Below are positions 11,456 through 27,816 of a DNA stretch of 64,000 bases, in pieces. The notes under the pieces are model-generated. The model saw only the letters and a list, made by a program, of their open reading frames with translations, had not been told where the DNA came from and searched no databases. Numbering within the stretch: position 1 is the stretch's first letter; each line of letters opens with the position of its first letter. Position numbers and translations under genes: made by a program. The stretch spans positions 19,193,501 through 19,257,500 of the forward strand of contig NC_052474.1 of NCBI RefSeq assembly GCF_009730915.1. The letters run 5' to 3'. The DNA comes from Dioscorea cayenensis subsp. rotundata (taxonomy: Eukaryota; Streptophyta; Magnoliopsida; Dioscoreales; Dioscoreaceae).

Positions 11456-14400
11456 ATGGAGTTTGGACTCAAAAAGGTGGGGTCTTACTGTGCTCTTGGT
11501 GAGGTTGATGACTTGGACCTGCTCAAACTTCTTGACAAACCGAAGCTGAACATTGAGCGGCAGAAGTCATTTGAGGAGAGGTCTCTAAGTGAACTCTCTA
11601 TTAACATAAGGGCTGTGGATAGCTTGGAGAACATGCACTCACCTAACGGGGTGCGATCGGCATTTGACACACCTGTCTCATCTACACGTAACTCATTTGA
11701 GACTCACCCGATGATTGGTGAGGCATGGGATGCTCTACGGAAGTCTCTGGTTTTCTTCCAGGGCCAGCCTGTGGGGACGATTGCGGCCGTTGATCATGCC
11801 TCTGAGGAGGTCTTGAATTATGACCAGGTGAATGGCACCAGTTGGCTTTTATATTTTTTTAGCATGTTCTTCTCAACTGATACAATTATCTTTGCATGAA
11901 GAGTGGAAAGTTATATATAGCTAGTCAGTTTCATGCCAAGAATCACGCAATTATGTTTGAACTTTACACCATCTTGGCCATTACTTTCTTCTGTCAGGTT
12001 TCTTATCATCTGCAATCATTGTTTTTGTTTATCATGATGACTGTTTGGCATTACTATTGTTGGTTATTTCCTGTTAGTAAATTCATAGATGAAATTGCAT
12101 ATTTATATAAATATATGCTAACCTGTTGAAGTCTGATAATTTCATGTTGGATCATGTGCATCTCACATCTCTGATGGAATTAGATTAGGCTTATTCAACG
12201 GTATTAAGATGTGATGAACTTTATTCATATGCTTGTCCTTGCAAACTGAAGGTTATTAGGTGATTTGTCTTTGATCCATGCTTCATGTGGAAATGCAGGT
12301 GTTTGTACGTGACTTTGTACCAAGTGCTTTGGCTTTTCTGATGAATGGTGAACCTGATATAGTTAAGAACTTTCTACTTAAAACCATCTTCCTTCAAGGT
12401 TGGGAAAAGAGGATTGATCGTTTCAAGCTTGGTGAAGGAGCCATGCCAGCAAGCTTCAAAGTGCTTCATGACCCTGTTCGCAAAATAGATACTGTAATTG
12501 CTGATTTCGGTGAGAGTGCAATTGGAAGAGTTGCCCCTGTGGACTCTGGGTTCTGGTGGATTATTCTTCTCCGTGCGTATACAAAGTCAACTGGAGATTT
12601 ATCTCTTGCAGAAACTCCTGAATGTCAAAAGGGAATGAGGCTTATATTGTCTCTTTGCTTGTCTGAGGGTTTCGATACTTTCCCTACCTTGCTATGTGCC
12701 GATGGATGCTCAATGATAGATCGTAGAATGGTAAGAGAAAACCATTTTATTCAACCGATGCATTGCATCAGTTAGAAGTCTTTTGCTGTGTTATTCAAAA
12801 TTCTCATGCTCTTTTTAAATGACTTCTGAATGTCCTTGACATAGTAATCATATTTTCTATTTCACAATATCCATGCTTGTAAATATTTTGATAAGTATCA
12901 TACATAAAACATGTCTTTTCATTTCTGAAATATATTTGAGCAGTTAAGCACTCATACGGATGAGAGGTAACTTTCTGAGTTGACGTGGTAAAATATAGTA
13001 ACGTCGATGTCATGACATCTACATTTTTCTGCCTTAGAAAATCTGTTTAGTACTGTCATTGAAGGGGATCTTTCATTTGACAATGCCATGCTTGGTACAA
13101 TAAATACAGGCATAAATTTCCAATTGATGCCATGTGTACAGTGTGGTCTGTGTTACACAGGATAAAAAAACCAATAATACTAGCTAGATTTAAATTCCTT
13201 TGCATTTATGTTGCTCAGGACGCATTTGGCTCTCTGGGCTATTTGAAGTTTCAACTATGTTATCATGTGATGATGTTATCTAAGAATTTTTCAGTTTGAT
13301 CATAATGATTGTGGAACAAAACTCCTGAACCTGTAATTTATATACCTTAAACATGCATTCACTCAAAAGGAAACAACACCTTATGCACAAGAAGTGTCCT
13401 CTAACAAAAATTTTTAGTTGCTGTGTATATATACATGATGTTACCGTCCCACATTCTATCTGTACCATGGCACTTTGTTTTGGACATTTACATGATTAGT
13501 GTATGGCTTCATTTCCAGGGAATCTATGGTTATCCAATTGAGATTCAAGCTCTTTTCTTTATGGCCTTGAGGTGCGCCTTGATAATGCTTAAGCATGATG
13601 CTGAAGGAAAGGAATTCATCGAGAGAATAGTGAGACGGTTGCATGCTTTGAGTTTTCATATGCGTAGTTATTTTTGGCTCGATTTCCAACAACTAAACGA
13701 CATCTATAGGTATAAGACAGAGGAGTATTCACACACAGCTGTTAACAAATTTAATGTTATTCCGGATTCAATCCCGGATTGGGTCTTTGAGTTTATGCCT
13801 ACCCGTGGAGGCTACTTCATCGGAAATGTGAGTCCTGCAAGGATGGACTTCAGATGGTTTGCCTTGGGCAACTGCGTTGCTATTTTGTCATCTCTTGCAA
13901 CTCCCGAGCAGTCCATGGCTATAATGGATCTCATCGAAGCACGTTGGGAAGAGCTTGTTGGAGAAATGCCCCTAAAGATAACATATCCCGCCATTGAGAG
14001 CCATGAATGGAGAATTGTAACTGGTTGCGACCCCAAGAACACAAGATGGAGTTACCACAACGGTGGATCTTGGCCAGGTTAGTGCTTTCTAGTTTTGCAT
14101 GTTAATTTTTCCTTATTTAATTCGGTCTTAGTTCACGCTTCGAAGCGAAGAAACATCAAGAATACTAGTACACTTTCTGCATACAATTAGCCTATTTGTT
14201 CATCTAAAAGGATACAAATTTAATGTTGCTTTAGAACTTTTAAATCAGTTTCTTTCTGAAATCATGTCTCTTTGAAATCCAACAGACTGTTAACTGATTG
14301 CTCAATTTTGCATTTCCTGTTCTCTGCAGTGCTTTTATGGCTGCTCACTGCAGCCTGCATCAAGACAGGGCGGCCGCAGATTGCTAGACGAGCTATTGAG

Positions 14401-14625
14401 CTTGCCGAGAGCCGGTTATTAAAAGATGGTTGGCCAGAGTATTATGACGGGAAGCTTGGGAGATATGTTGGCAAACAAGCCAGGAAGTTTCAGACATGGT
14501 CGATTGCCGGGTATTTAGTAGCGAAGATGATGTTGGAAGACCCTTCTCACTTAGGAATGATATCTCTTGCAGAAGACAAAGACATGAAACCTCTGATCAA
14601 AAGATCAACCTCATGGACATGCTGA
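11456..14625 (+). CDS. CINV1: Cytosolic alkaline/neutral invertase (GH100)
   Basis: Exons 11456-11827, 12299-12730, 13519-14077 and 14330-14625 join in phase to 552 aa, the usual length of the beta (cytosolic) clade. It hydrolyses sucrose to glucose and fructose in the cytosol. The N-terminus ([17 protein letters not shown], then RSLSELS and SSTRNSFE) matches Arabidopsis CINV1/2, including the serine-rich part where phosphorylation and 14-3-3 binding are known in that family. No transit peptide is seen, which argues against the plastid/mitochondrial alpha clade. GH100 hallmarks are present: [26 protein letters not shown] (with the acidic residue proposed as catalytic), [20 protein letters not shown] and GGSWP. 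The frame is intact. The gene converges with the aminotransferase gene; about 700 bases separate the two stops. Confidence 0.95.
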
Positions 14626-15324
14626 CAATTCCCGACGATGATAAATAATCGTATACTTCCTCTTACACAAATTCTTTTACAGCAATTTCACCTTTCTTAT
14701 CATACAAAATGTCGTCTGCATTATGTAATGTCGTTGAATAGCATTCTAAATAAAGATGAGTTTTGCTTGTTCGGAGATTGTTTCGATCTCCTTCACAGCA
14801 AAAGACTCTTTTGTCCTGCTAAAATTGCCTTTTCATCATTATGCATTCTTTCTCTTGGAAACTTTGATCATTTCAAGTATGTGTAACATACATTAGTGTA
14901 GATGGTAAGGAACTAGAGGAGCATGTGTGTATATATATGTATATACAAACTTGTGTAGGATTATCAGGTTTTCGGGTTTGGATATCAAATTCGAAACTGA
15001 ATCCGATAATTTTTTGGATCTATTTCTGTGATCCAAATCCAAAGTTGGACATCATCTTCCAAATCAGCAAAGCCATTTGCAAGAAGCCGATAGACTATTT
15101 TGCGAACAAAGAAAGGAAGAAAACAACTTAAATAAAACGCCACATGTTTCATCATATCATGTTCTTATTTTCATGTTCCCTTTAACATTCATAAAGTTTT
15201 CATGCATCTACCAAGAAATGTCCCACTAAACTACTGGAACAAACTCTTGCATGTTGGAAACCATTCTGAAATAGATATCATACACTTGTAACAATCATAC
15301 AACAATGACGAACATTAGCAACAA
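14626..15324. other. Convergent 3' region between invertase and aminotransferase
   Basis: Contains the two 3' UTRs facing each other. No further gene or repeat was recognised. Confidence 0.5.
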
Positions 15325-18412
<3,088 letters not shown>

Positions 18413-18971
18413 TAAGAATCAGAGAGATTGACGCGAAAAAGTTGGCAACTTGAGATTGGAATTGCCAATGGGATTTCGATTCTTTTTAAGGACATGTTGC
18501 TCACCAAACCCTACAACAACCCCATGCCATGCTCAGCATTTTCCTCCCACCAACCCTCTTTTTTCTTTGTTTGATGTTCTTTTTCCCTTTCTTTGGTGGT
18601 GTTTGTTTGGATGTTGGTTTTTGAGTCATATGTAATTTGAGTTATTGAGTTTTCTAAAATCCAGTGTTTGGTTTATAGAATTTTAAAAATTAATATAACT
18701 CATATTACATCTAATGAGAGATTTGGTTTTAGTCCAAATTGGACATAAAACCAAATCTCTTATCTTTAAATTTTTTTAAATACAAAACTTGTGACTTATA
18801 TGTGACCAATTAAAAAAAAACAAATATAATTAAACATTTATATATATATATATATATTTGTGGGGTGAAAAATTATAAAATTTAATAATAAATTTAATCA
18901 TTACTTTGATAATTAATTTAATAATAAAACTAAGAGTTAAAATGATATAATTAAAATCATTAATAACATCT

Positions 18972-19285
18972 TGTTATAAACAAATATTTTTTTAATGGAT
19001 GCCTACTGTAGTAATATCACTATAGCAGACGATGTACTGTAGTATCATCTAGAAAACACTGTAGCAGACGCAACACTGTAGCAGCCACCGGTACTGTTAC
19101 TATTCCACCAACCAGGGTATTTTGGACCGTCGGATCAAATCGATCATGGCCGTTCATTCAACTCTTGTAACCCTATAAATACCTCCTCATTTGTATAATT
19201 TGTGAGATAGAGAAGAGAAGGAAAAGAGAAATAAAAGAAGAAAAAAGAAGAAGAAGTTAATTCTTCAGGGTTTTTTGGGTTTTTG
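18972..19285 (+). repeat. Left LTR of the copia fossil
   Basis: Matches the first ~320 bases of the right LTR. It contains repeated CACTGTAGCAG / TACTGTAGTA motifs in U3 and a TATA-like CTATAAATAC near 19170, followed by an A/G-rich leader. Confidence 0.85.
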
Positions 19286-22200
19286 AAAAATGGCAAATAT
19301 TGCAAAAAGAGAATTCGAGGCCTTTCAAATCTCGGGGAGCAATTATATATTCTGGAGTCTCGATATCAAGCTCCATCTGAAAACAAGAAACCTGAGTAAA
19401 ACTATTGAGGTTAATAACAATGAGCCTAGTGATAATAAGGCGAAGCCCTTAATATTTATAAGGCATCATATTGATGATGGCCTGAAGAATGAATACTTGA
19501 CCATTGAGGATCCACATGAATTGTGGTTATCCCTGAAAGAAAGATTTGAGCATCTCAGAATGGTCTACTTGCCCAAAGCACGTAATGATTGGTCAAAGCC
19601 CTCGTGTTTCAAGATTTTAAAAAGCTGACGAATATAATTCGAGCTATTTAAAAATTGTTTCAGACTACGCTCTGGAGAAATAGTGATGAAGGAATGATGC
19701 TCGAGAAAAACATTTACAACATTTCACGCACGTAAAATGTTATATTACAACAACAATATAGAGAAAAAGAATTTTACAAAAATTCTCCGAATTAATTTCT
19801 TGTCTCGTTGTGGCGGAGCAAAACAATGAATTGTTGATGCAGAATCATCAATCTCGACCATCTGGATCAGCACCACTGTCATAAATTAATTTTGGGCAAA
19901 GAAGATGGCGTGGTCGCGGTGCTAGTTTTAAAAACCGCGGTAGACGAGGAAATTATGGTGGTCGAGGACTACGCGGTCGTGGTGGGGGCCGAAATAATAT
20001 CGGACCACGCGATAACAGAATTGATATACATCAACAAAAACAACAAAGCCACAAGATGGGATCAGAGACAAATAAGGATACATACTATCGTTGTGGCCTG
20101 GAAGGTCATTGGTCCAGAATTTGCAGGACCCCTAAACATTTTGTCCATCTTTACCAAGAATCACTTAAAAATAAGAAAGGTAAAGATATTGAGACAAATT
20201 TTGCTGACAACCCCATAGTTGATCCAATAGAGACTAATTCTATAAATAATTTAAATGTAAATGAAAATACATATTTAGATATGTCAGATTTCCTTATAGA
20301 CTAGTTTGTAATATATCTTTATGTTTTTATTAAATTATGTTTTTTTCTTTTTGTTTTATTAGAATATGGTCGATGATGAATGCATTATTGATTACGGGAC
20401 AACGCATACTATTTTGACAAGAAAAAAATATTTTATATCCTTATCAATGAGAAAAGGCATGTATAGCCACAATAGCGAGGGTCATCGGACCGGTTGAAGG
20501 TTCTGAGAAGCAGCGATTGATGTTGCTAAATGGAACATCCTTGCGGATGAAAAAAATGCTCTCTATTCCCCTAAATCTAGGAGGAACCTTTTTAAGCTTT
20601 TAAAGATATACGTCTCAATGGATATCATTTAGAGACGGTTGATAAGGAAGGAAAAGAATATCTTTATGTTACACAAGTTATTTCATGCCAAAAACGTGTA
20701 CTTGAAAGCTTTCCCTGTATATTCTCAGGATTATATTTTACACGTATTAAAGTGATGGAATCACATACGAGTATTAACTCCCGAAAGGTTAATGACCCAG
20801 AGATATTTAAAATATGGCATGAAAAGACTTGGACATCCCGGGTACTATTATGTTGCGCTGGGATTATTACTAGTTCTCATGGACACCCATCGAAGGATTA
20901 TAAAAATCCTAACACATAATGAATATGAATGTTCAAAGATGCTCAATGGGAAAAGCTAATAACCGGACCTTCTATAACTAAGGTGATCGGTGAATCTCCT
21001 AAATTTTTTTAGAAAGAATACAAAGGAGACATATGTGGACCAATACATCCATCATGTGGACCATTTAGGTTTTTTTATGGTTGTAATCGATCGATCGACT
21101 AGATGGTCCCATGTTTCACTGCCTCATAAGGAATGTAGCATTTGCAAGGTTATTGGCACAAATTATTAGGCTTAAAGCATAATTTCCAGATTATCCCATA
21201 AAGACAATTCGCTCTTGATAATCTCTGGTGAATTTTTCATCAAAAATCATTTTATGATTATTGTATGGCGATTGGAATACATGTTGAGCATCCAAGAGGC
21301 TCATGTACATACCCAAAATGGGTCTGGCGAGTCATTAATTAAAAGACTCCAGATTATTGTCGTCCAATGTTATTAAGGGACTGAAACCGCCTACAAGTGC
21401 GTGGGGGCATACTATTTTGCATGTCTGCGACTTTTAATACTGGATCCCGACCCATCTGCATGTAATTCATATTCACCACACCAACTTGTTATGGGTAAAG
21501 AGCCCCGATATTTCATATATAAGAATATTTGGTTATGCGAAAGATATGTGCCAATACCACCACCAAATCGATACAAAAATGGGTCCACAACGCAGACTTT
21601 GTATATATGTTGGTTATGATTCCCCTTCAATTATACGATATTTAGAACCATTAACGGGGGAAGTATTTACTGCAAAATTTTCAGATTACCATTTTGATGA
21701 ATCTGTCTTCCCCTGCATTAGGGGAGAAATGATTACTCAAAATGAGCCAAAAAGTAAATTGATTGAATGCATCACGATTACATACATATGATCCTCGTAT
21801 CAATAAATGTGAACTTGAAGTTCAAAGGATCATTAAATTGCAAAAATATTGCAAATGAAATACCGATGCATTCATCGATACTAAAATGGTAACTAAATCA
21901 TATATACCACCGCCAATGCTCTCGCAAGAATTGAGATTCCTAAGAATCCATTGAAAGAAAAATCAAGTAGAAAAATAAACCACGACAAAAACGTGGAAGA
22001 CTAATTGGTGCCAAAGATTCGACTCCTAGAAAAAGGAAGCGTAAAAATAAAGATAAGGATCTCCCATGTGAAAAAGGGAGAGGAAATTATAAAACCCTCA
22101 TAACAAGTTAATGAAGAATCAATGGGGGATGATATTTATGAAAATGTTGAAAATTCAATTTGCTATGTAGATGATGGTTAAAAGATTGAATCGGCATGAG

Positions 22201-24149
22201 ACCGAAAATAAATGATATATTCATCTACAATGTGGCTACGAGATATAGAAAATAAATACTGATAATGATCCGAAAGTCACGATCCATTGAAGAATGTCGA
22301 CAAAAGAAAATGATTGGCCAAAATGGAAAAGAAGCTATCCAGGTGAGCTAAATTCCCTATCAAAACGTGAGGTGTTTGGGACCGATAGTGCCAACACCGG
22401 AAGGGATAAAAACCAGTCGGTTATAAATGGGTGTTTGTGAGAAAAAGAAATTAAAAATAATCAAATTATGAGATACAAAGCAAGACTGGTTGCTCGAGGT
22501 TTTTTTCTCAAATGCACGGTATTGATTATGAAGAGACATACTCTCCAGTAATGGATGGAATTACTTTTTCGATTTTTTTAATTGCCATGGCGAGAAGTAA
22601 TAAATTAGATATGCAGATTGATGGATGTTGTCACAGCATATATGTATGGATTACTTGAAAATGACATATATATGAAAAATCCACGAAGGATATAGAAAAA
22701 AACAAACATTACAAATAATCATCATTTATACTCTATTAAATTACGAGAGATCTCTTTATGGGTTAAAAACAATCTGGACGGATGTGGTATAACCGTCTCA
22801 GTGAATATCTTATAAAAGAAGGGTACCAAAATGATAGTGTATGTCCATGTGTGTTTATTAAAAAGTTATACTAACGGTTTTTGTTGTGATAGCGAGTATA
22901 TGTGGATGATTTAAATCTTGTAGGCACTCCTTCCGAAATCAGAATCGCAGACATCATATTTGAGAAAAAGAATTTGAAATGAAAGATTTAGGGAAAGACC
23001 AAATTCGCCTAGTATACAAATCGAGCACTTATCCTCAGGAATATTTGTGCATCAATCAACCTATAAAGAAAAGGTGCTGAAGAGATTCAATATGGAGAAG
23101 GTTTATCCACTCGAGTACGCCCTAATGGTCGTCCGAACTCTTGATGTTCGAGAAAGATCCATTTCGCCCTACTCGGAAGAAGGAGAGATCATTCTTGGTC
23201 CGGAAACTCCATATTTAAGTGCAATCGGTGCATTAAATGTACCTTGCAAATAATACCGGACTAGATATAGCTTTTGCGAGAAATCTTCTAGCAAGATACG
23301 CTTCTACACCGACACGAAGACACTGGAAAGGAGTAAAAGATGTGCTACGTTATTTACGAGGAACTACAGATATGGGTTTATTCTATCGACAAGAATCTTC
23401 ATCCAACCTCACGTGTTTTTGCTAATGCTGGGTATCCGTCCCGATCCTCACAAAGGGCGATCTCGGGACTCGGATACATGTTTTCTTATAATGATACGAC
23501 TATCTCATGGCGTTCCACAAAAACAAACTCTTACAGACTACTTCATCAAATCATGTCGAAATTCTAGCTCTCCATGAAGCAAGTCGTGAATGCCAATGGT
23601 TACGATCTATGATTGGGCATATCAGATCATCCCCGCAAATTACCATCGAGAATAACAAATGCTACGATGAATTTATGAAGACAACGGTGCTTGTATTTCT
23701 CAAATACAAGGAGGTTATATTAAAGGTGATGAACGAAACATATATCACCAAAATTTTTCTACACTCATGATCTCCAGAAAGAAGGCGTTATAGAAGTTCA
23801 AAAGATTCAATCCAGTGAGAATCAAGCTGATCTATTCACAAAATCACTTCCTAAGTGCATTCACCAAAGACTTATATACAAAATCGGGATGAGAAGACTT
23901 AAGGATGTAAGTATTTCTAATATAAGTTAAAAGTTATTTATTTGAGGGGGAGACTGTACTCTTTTTCCCTTCGCCAAGGTTTTTGTCCCAATGGGTTTTT
24001 CCGAGGCAAGGTTTTTAATGAGGCAGTAACCCCCAAATGTACCAAGGATAGTGTACTCTTTTTCCTTAGCTAGGTTTTTATCCCACTAGGTTTTTCCTAG
24101 CAAGGTTTTAACGAGGCATATCCTTTGGTCATAGGCATCCAAGGGAGAG

Positions 24150-24533
24150 TGTTATAAACAAATATTTTTTTAATGGATGCCTACTGTAGCAATATCATTG
24201 TAGCGGACGGGGGTACTGTAGTATCATCTAGAAAACACTGTAGCAGCCGCCATGTGGTACTGTAGTAGCCGTCGGTACTGTTACTATTCCACCAACCAGG
24301 GTATTTTGGACCATCGGATCAAATCGATCATGGTCGTTCATTCAACTCTTGTAACCCTATAAATACTCCCACTCATTTGTATAATTTGTGAGATAGAGAA
24401 GAGAAGGAAAAGAGAGAAATAAAAGAAGAAAGAAGAAAAGAAGTTAATTGTTCAGGGTTTTTTGGGTTTTTGGTAAATACTCAGCTCTCTATTCTTATAA
24501 CTATCTTTACATTTATAACATATATTCTTAACA
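24150..24533 (+). repeat. Right LTR of the copia fossil
   Basis: 384 bases, from TGTTATAAAC to TTAACA, with TGTTA/TAACA inverted ends and the target duplication CATCT directly after it. Confidence 0.88.
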
Positions 24534-25372
24534 CATCTAAAATTATATGAAAAGTTTAAAATACTTATTTTATTGGGTTAAAAATTAAATTTAAAAATTA
24601 TAAAATATAATAAAATATATAAATAAATATACTAATAAATTTAATAACTAATTTAATAATAAAATTAATAGTTGAAATTAATTAATACGGTACTTAAAAT
24701 CATTAAAATATTTATAATGTAAAAAAATTTCTAATTTTAAATTTATAAATATCTCTTATCAAATACAAAATCCTATAATACAGCATGTATAATATATCTA
24801 ACAAAACATTAAATTTAACTGCACTGTATTATAAAATCCATGGATTTTCACTTACATTATAACTAGAAATCCACTATATTTACAGTTACACTAAACCAAA
24901 CGCCGAGAATGTTTATATTTAAACCCTTGTAAAACTTTGAAATTATTTTCACTTTTTTTATTTTTAATTTTTAATTTTAATTTTTTTAAGAAAAATAAAT
25001 TTTTATAATGTTGAGATTTTGAGATGCAGTCATCTCGATTTTATCAAATATCAATACTTTTAATTTCTTGATACCATTGTAAGTGTTTACGTTAACTGTT
25101 TCACAAAGAATAAGAAAAATAATTGAATTAAAAATTTTATAAATATTTAGTTTACATTTTACCATCTCAACCTCTGGTCATTGTGAGTTATGTATTTACT
25201 AAGATGATAGTGATAGAGAATAATTTATTTAAATAAATTGATATGGTTTGAAAATTCACATTTAAATTAAGTATTTGGATTAATAATTTGGACATAGAAA
25301 ACTTTTAGAGTTGGAGAGGGACGCAAGGAGTAATTTTTTAAGTGTTTTAATTTCTGAATTATTATCATTACA

Positions 25373-25418
<46 letters not shown>

Positions 25419-25936
25419 TAAAATGATGCATAAATAACCATATGCAAAAATCTAAATTCTTTGTGGTATATATAAAACGAGAACCAAAGAATAACTTCAC
25501 TATTTTTGATGTGCAGAAATTGCTTTTAAAAAAAAAAAAAAATTATTTCGTTGCTTATGTTCTCAACAGTAATTTTTAAGTTTTTTAGTGTGGTAAAAAG
25601 TAACTAATAACTATCTCAAATTAATCCGTCATTTACTCATGATTCAAAGTTGTGTTTCATTGAAAATTCTGGCAAACGTAATGTTAGGTTTCATAGAAAG
25701 TTTCATTGATTTCAATCCTTGACAATAACCAATTAGAGACAAACAGTGCAAAATATTCTAATGAAGATTCAAAGAGTTTCAGTACAAAGTATGATATTCA
25801 AACATCAAATATTCTGAGGAAAAATGAATCTTTGTAAACATTATTTTTGTATTTGATCTCTAATTTCTGCAAAATCTTGGATACAACAGTGTAACAACGC
25901 TTGATTTGAAGACGATAAAGTTGCAGGAATGGAATT
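24534..25936. other. AT-rich intergenic DNA with an (AAT)n microsatellite
   Basis: Very AT-rich. A pure (AAT)n run of about 15 units lies at about 25372-25417 and a 16-base A run at about 25528. No gene recognised. The last part should be the 3' UTR of PAM16. Confidence 0.6.
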
Positions 25937-27537
25937 TCAACTTGATGTCCCTTCAACCTTCGATGATTGATGAGCAGCTTCTAAACATTCTTTAGCTCTG
26001 TGGACTTTGGATTGAAGATAAAAACTTCCATTTTTTTCGTTGTTCTCAGATAAGTTATTGTATTTCTGCAAATTTGAAGCTGTAAGTAAATGGTGAAACC
26101 GATAAGAAATGGCATCCAGAGAATAATAATGGTAATAATAAACCTGCAGGATTTCATCCCATGAAGATTGCTCGCTGATCCCCAGAATCTGCCTGGCTTC
26201 TTCTTCAGTCATTGTTTTCCTCATTTCGACTGATGTTTTGTATCGTTTCCTTCGTAACACCAGTTTTATTTGCATCTGCAAATGATTTATTAAAGATGAA
26301 CAAAGAAATCAAATTGAGTAATTGACATGCATTTGATTTCGTTTGCAATTTCAAAAGTTAGCCACTTAGCCGTCATTCATTGAAAAACATAACATGAGCC
26401 AGTTTCTAGTCGTATAAAGGCATCAAATTTAGACTGGTCTTGTTTGCATCTACATAATTTATTAAAGATGACAAAGCCATGGAATTGACTAATGAACACG
26501 CATTTGATTTCGTTTGCAACTTCAAAACTTAAATAGATGTCATTTTATAAAAATAGCAATACAAGATTGTATCAAAGTTAGTATAAAAAAGAGAAAAGTA
26601 AATTTGATCAATTTCATGAACACAATTTCCTTGCAAATAAAAGAATGCTCCAAACATTCAGCTATAACATAACATCATCACCCAAAGAAGAGTCACATGA
26701 TTTATAAATGATGGACAAAGCAATGGAATTAAGTAATGGACACACATTTTTTTTATTTAATTTGCAACTTCAAAACTTAGATGTCATTCAATGAAAATAG
26801 CAACAAGACGGTATCAAATTTAGTATAACGAAAAGAAAGTAAATACGATCATATTATGAAAACGATTTCCTTGCGAATAAAACAAGAATAACCAAAAGAA
26901 GTATCACACATGAACAAGTGGCACATAAACAACAAGAAATAATAAAGCTTTACTAAATAATACATACATGAACAGAATAGTGACGATCGATCGCTCGGTT
27001 ACTTACTTTCTATAGCTTTACGGTATGCTTGCACTACAGCCCTTCCTAGTACTCCAGATCCCATTACAAGCAAGTTTGCGATTATCCTCGCGGCCTGAAT
27101 TAACAAAGAGAGAAAAACAACCAGAAAAAATTTCAAACAAAATAAAGCCACACACAAGGAATTCTAACAAAAGCATCAAGCATCACTATGAAACATAACA
27201 TCATGAACAAAGTAAATAAAAAATTGGTATGCATTTCATAAGCATCACAGGAAATTAAACAAAACAAACAAACATTCCAAGATAAGCAAATCAATCCATT
27301 CTCACCATGCATCTAGTGATTTCATTTTTCATAACAAAGTAGGAGAAATATTTTAAAATCCAAGCTTCTCACATAACTCAAAGGATATCATATGCAACAG
27401 TGAATGATTAACAATACAACAACTATGAGCATTGTAGTCAAGTTTTCAAATTTATCAAATTTTTTCTCTGATTCTCATCACAAAGACAATCAAAATACAC
27501 TCTTGAACAAAATTGAAAGAGAAAAAAAGCGCACCAT
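25937..27537 (-). CDS. PAM16: PAM16/TIM16, mitochondrial import motor subunit; one-base frame break
   Basis: Four exons on the minus strand: 27537-27535 (the ATG alone), 27094-27007, 26275-26144 and 26065-25937. With one base removed they give 116 aa, the length I recall for Arabidopsis PAM16 (MUSE5). The protein is the degenerate J-protein partner that holds PAM18 and restrains mtHsp70 at TIM23 in the inner membrane matrix face. Evidence: AARIIANLLVMGSGVLGRA (membrane-anchoring N-terminus), MTEEEARQILGISE, and KNGSFYLQSKVHRAKECLEA; no HPD, as expected for PAM16. Exon 3 is 132 bases where 131 fit: NANKTGVTKETIQNISR reads in one frame and KTMTEEEARQ in the next, with the extra base in a GAGGAAAA run near 26218. 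This is probably an assembly error. The start codon is split from the rest by an intron directly after ATG. Confidence 0.88.
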
Positions 27538-27816
27538 TTTGGGTTCTGTGAATCAATGGATTGAAACTCTTGCAAAGAGCCGTGCGGAGATGGATGGAGA
27601 ACGAAATAGAAACCCTAATTTGAGAATTTTCCGAGATTTTTCCAGCAGAGCTGAGAAAAAGGTTGCACCTTTGCCTAGAGATGTGTGTTTATTATTTTTT
27701 GGGATTTGGAAAAGTTGATAAGAATTTCAAACTTTTTGAGGGGGCAAAACGTAAAGAACGCCTTGAAATTTTCCTAAACTCCAAGCAACGTTCTTTCTCC
27801 ATTGTTCTTCTCATCG
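27538..27816. promoter_or_regulatory. Shared bidirectional promoter of PAM16 and TMEM18
   Basis: Only 279 bases separate the two divergent ATGs, and both transcripts need 5' UTRs inside it. No TATA box is obvious, in keeping with housekeeping bidirectional promoters. Confidence 0.6.

Larger units (their letters stand above)
18972..24533 (+). mobile_element. Ty1/copia LTR retrotransposon fossil
   Basis: The element has LTRs at both ends beginning TGTTATAAAC, the right one ending TTCTTAACA, and is flanked by the 5-base target duplication CATCT (18967-18971 and 24534-24538). Parts run in copia order: gag (about 19290-20300, with a CCHC knuckle CGLEGHWSRIC shape), protease region (about 20380), integrase (about 20750-21750), reverse transcriptase (about 22440-23250) and RNase H (about 23330-23900, ending in the usual ADLFTKSLP-like stretch). 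A purine-rich tract (aagggagag) precedes the right LTR. No open polyprotein remains; well over ten breaks. LTR divergence by eye is about 6-8%, which at 1.3e-8 per site per year is roughly 2-3 million years. It lies about 560 bases upstream of the PAT start, outside any gene. Confidence 0.92.
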
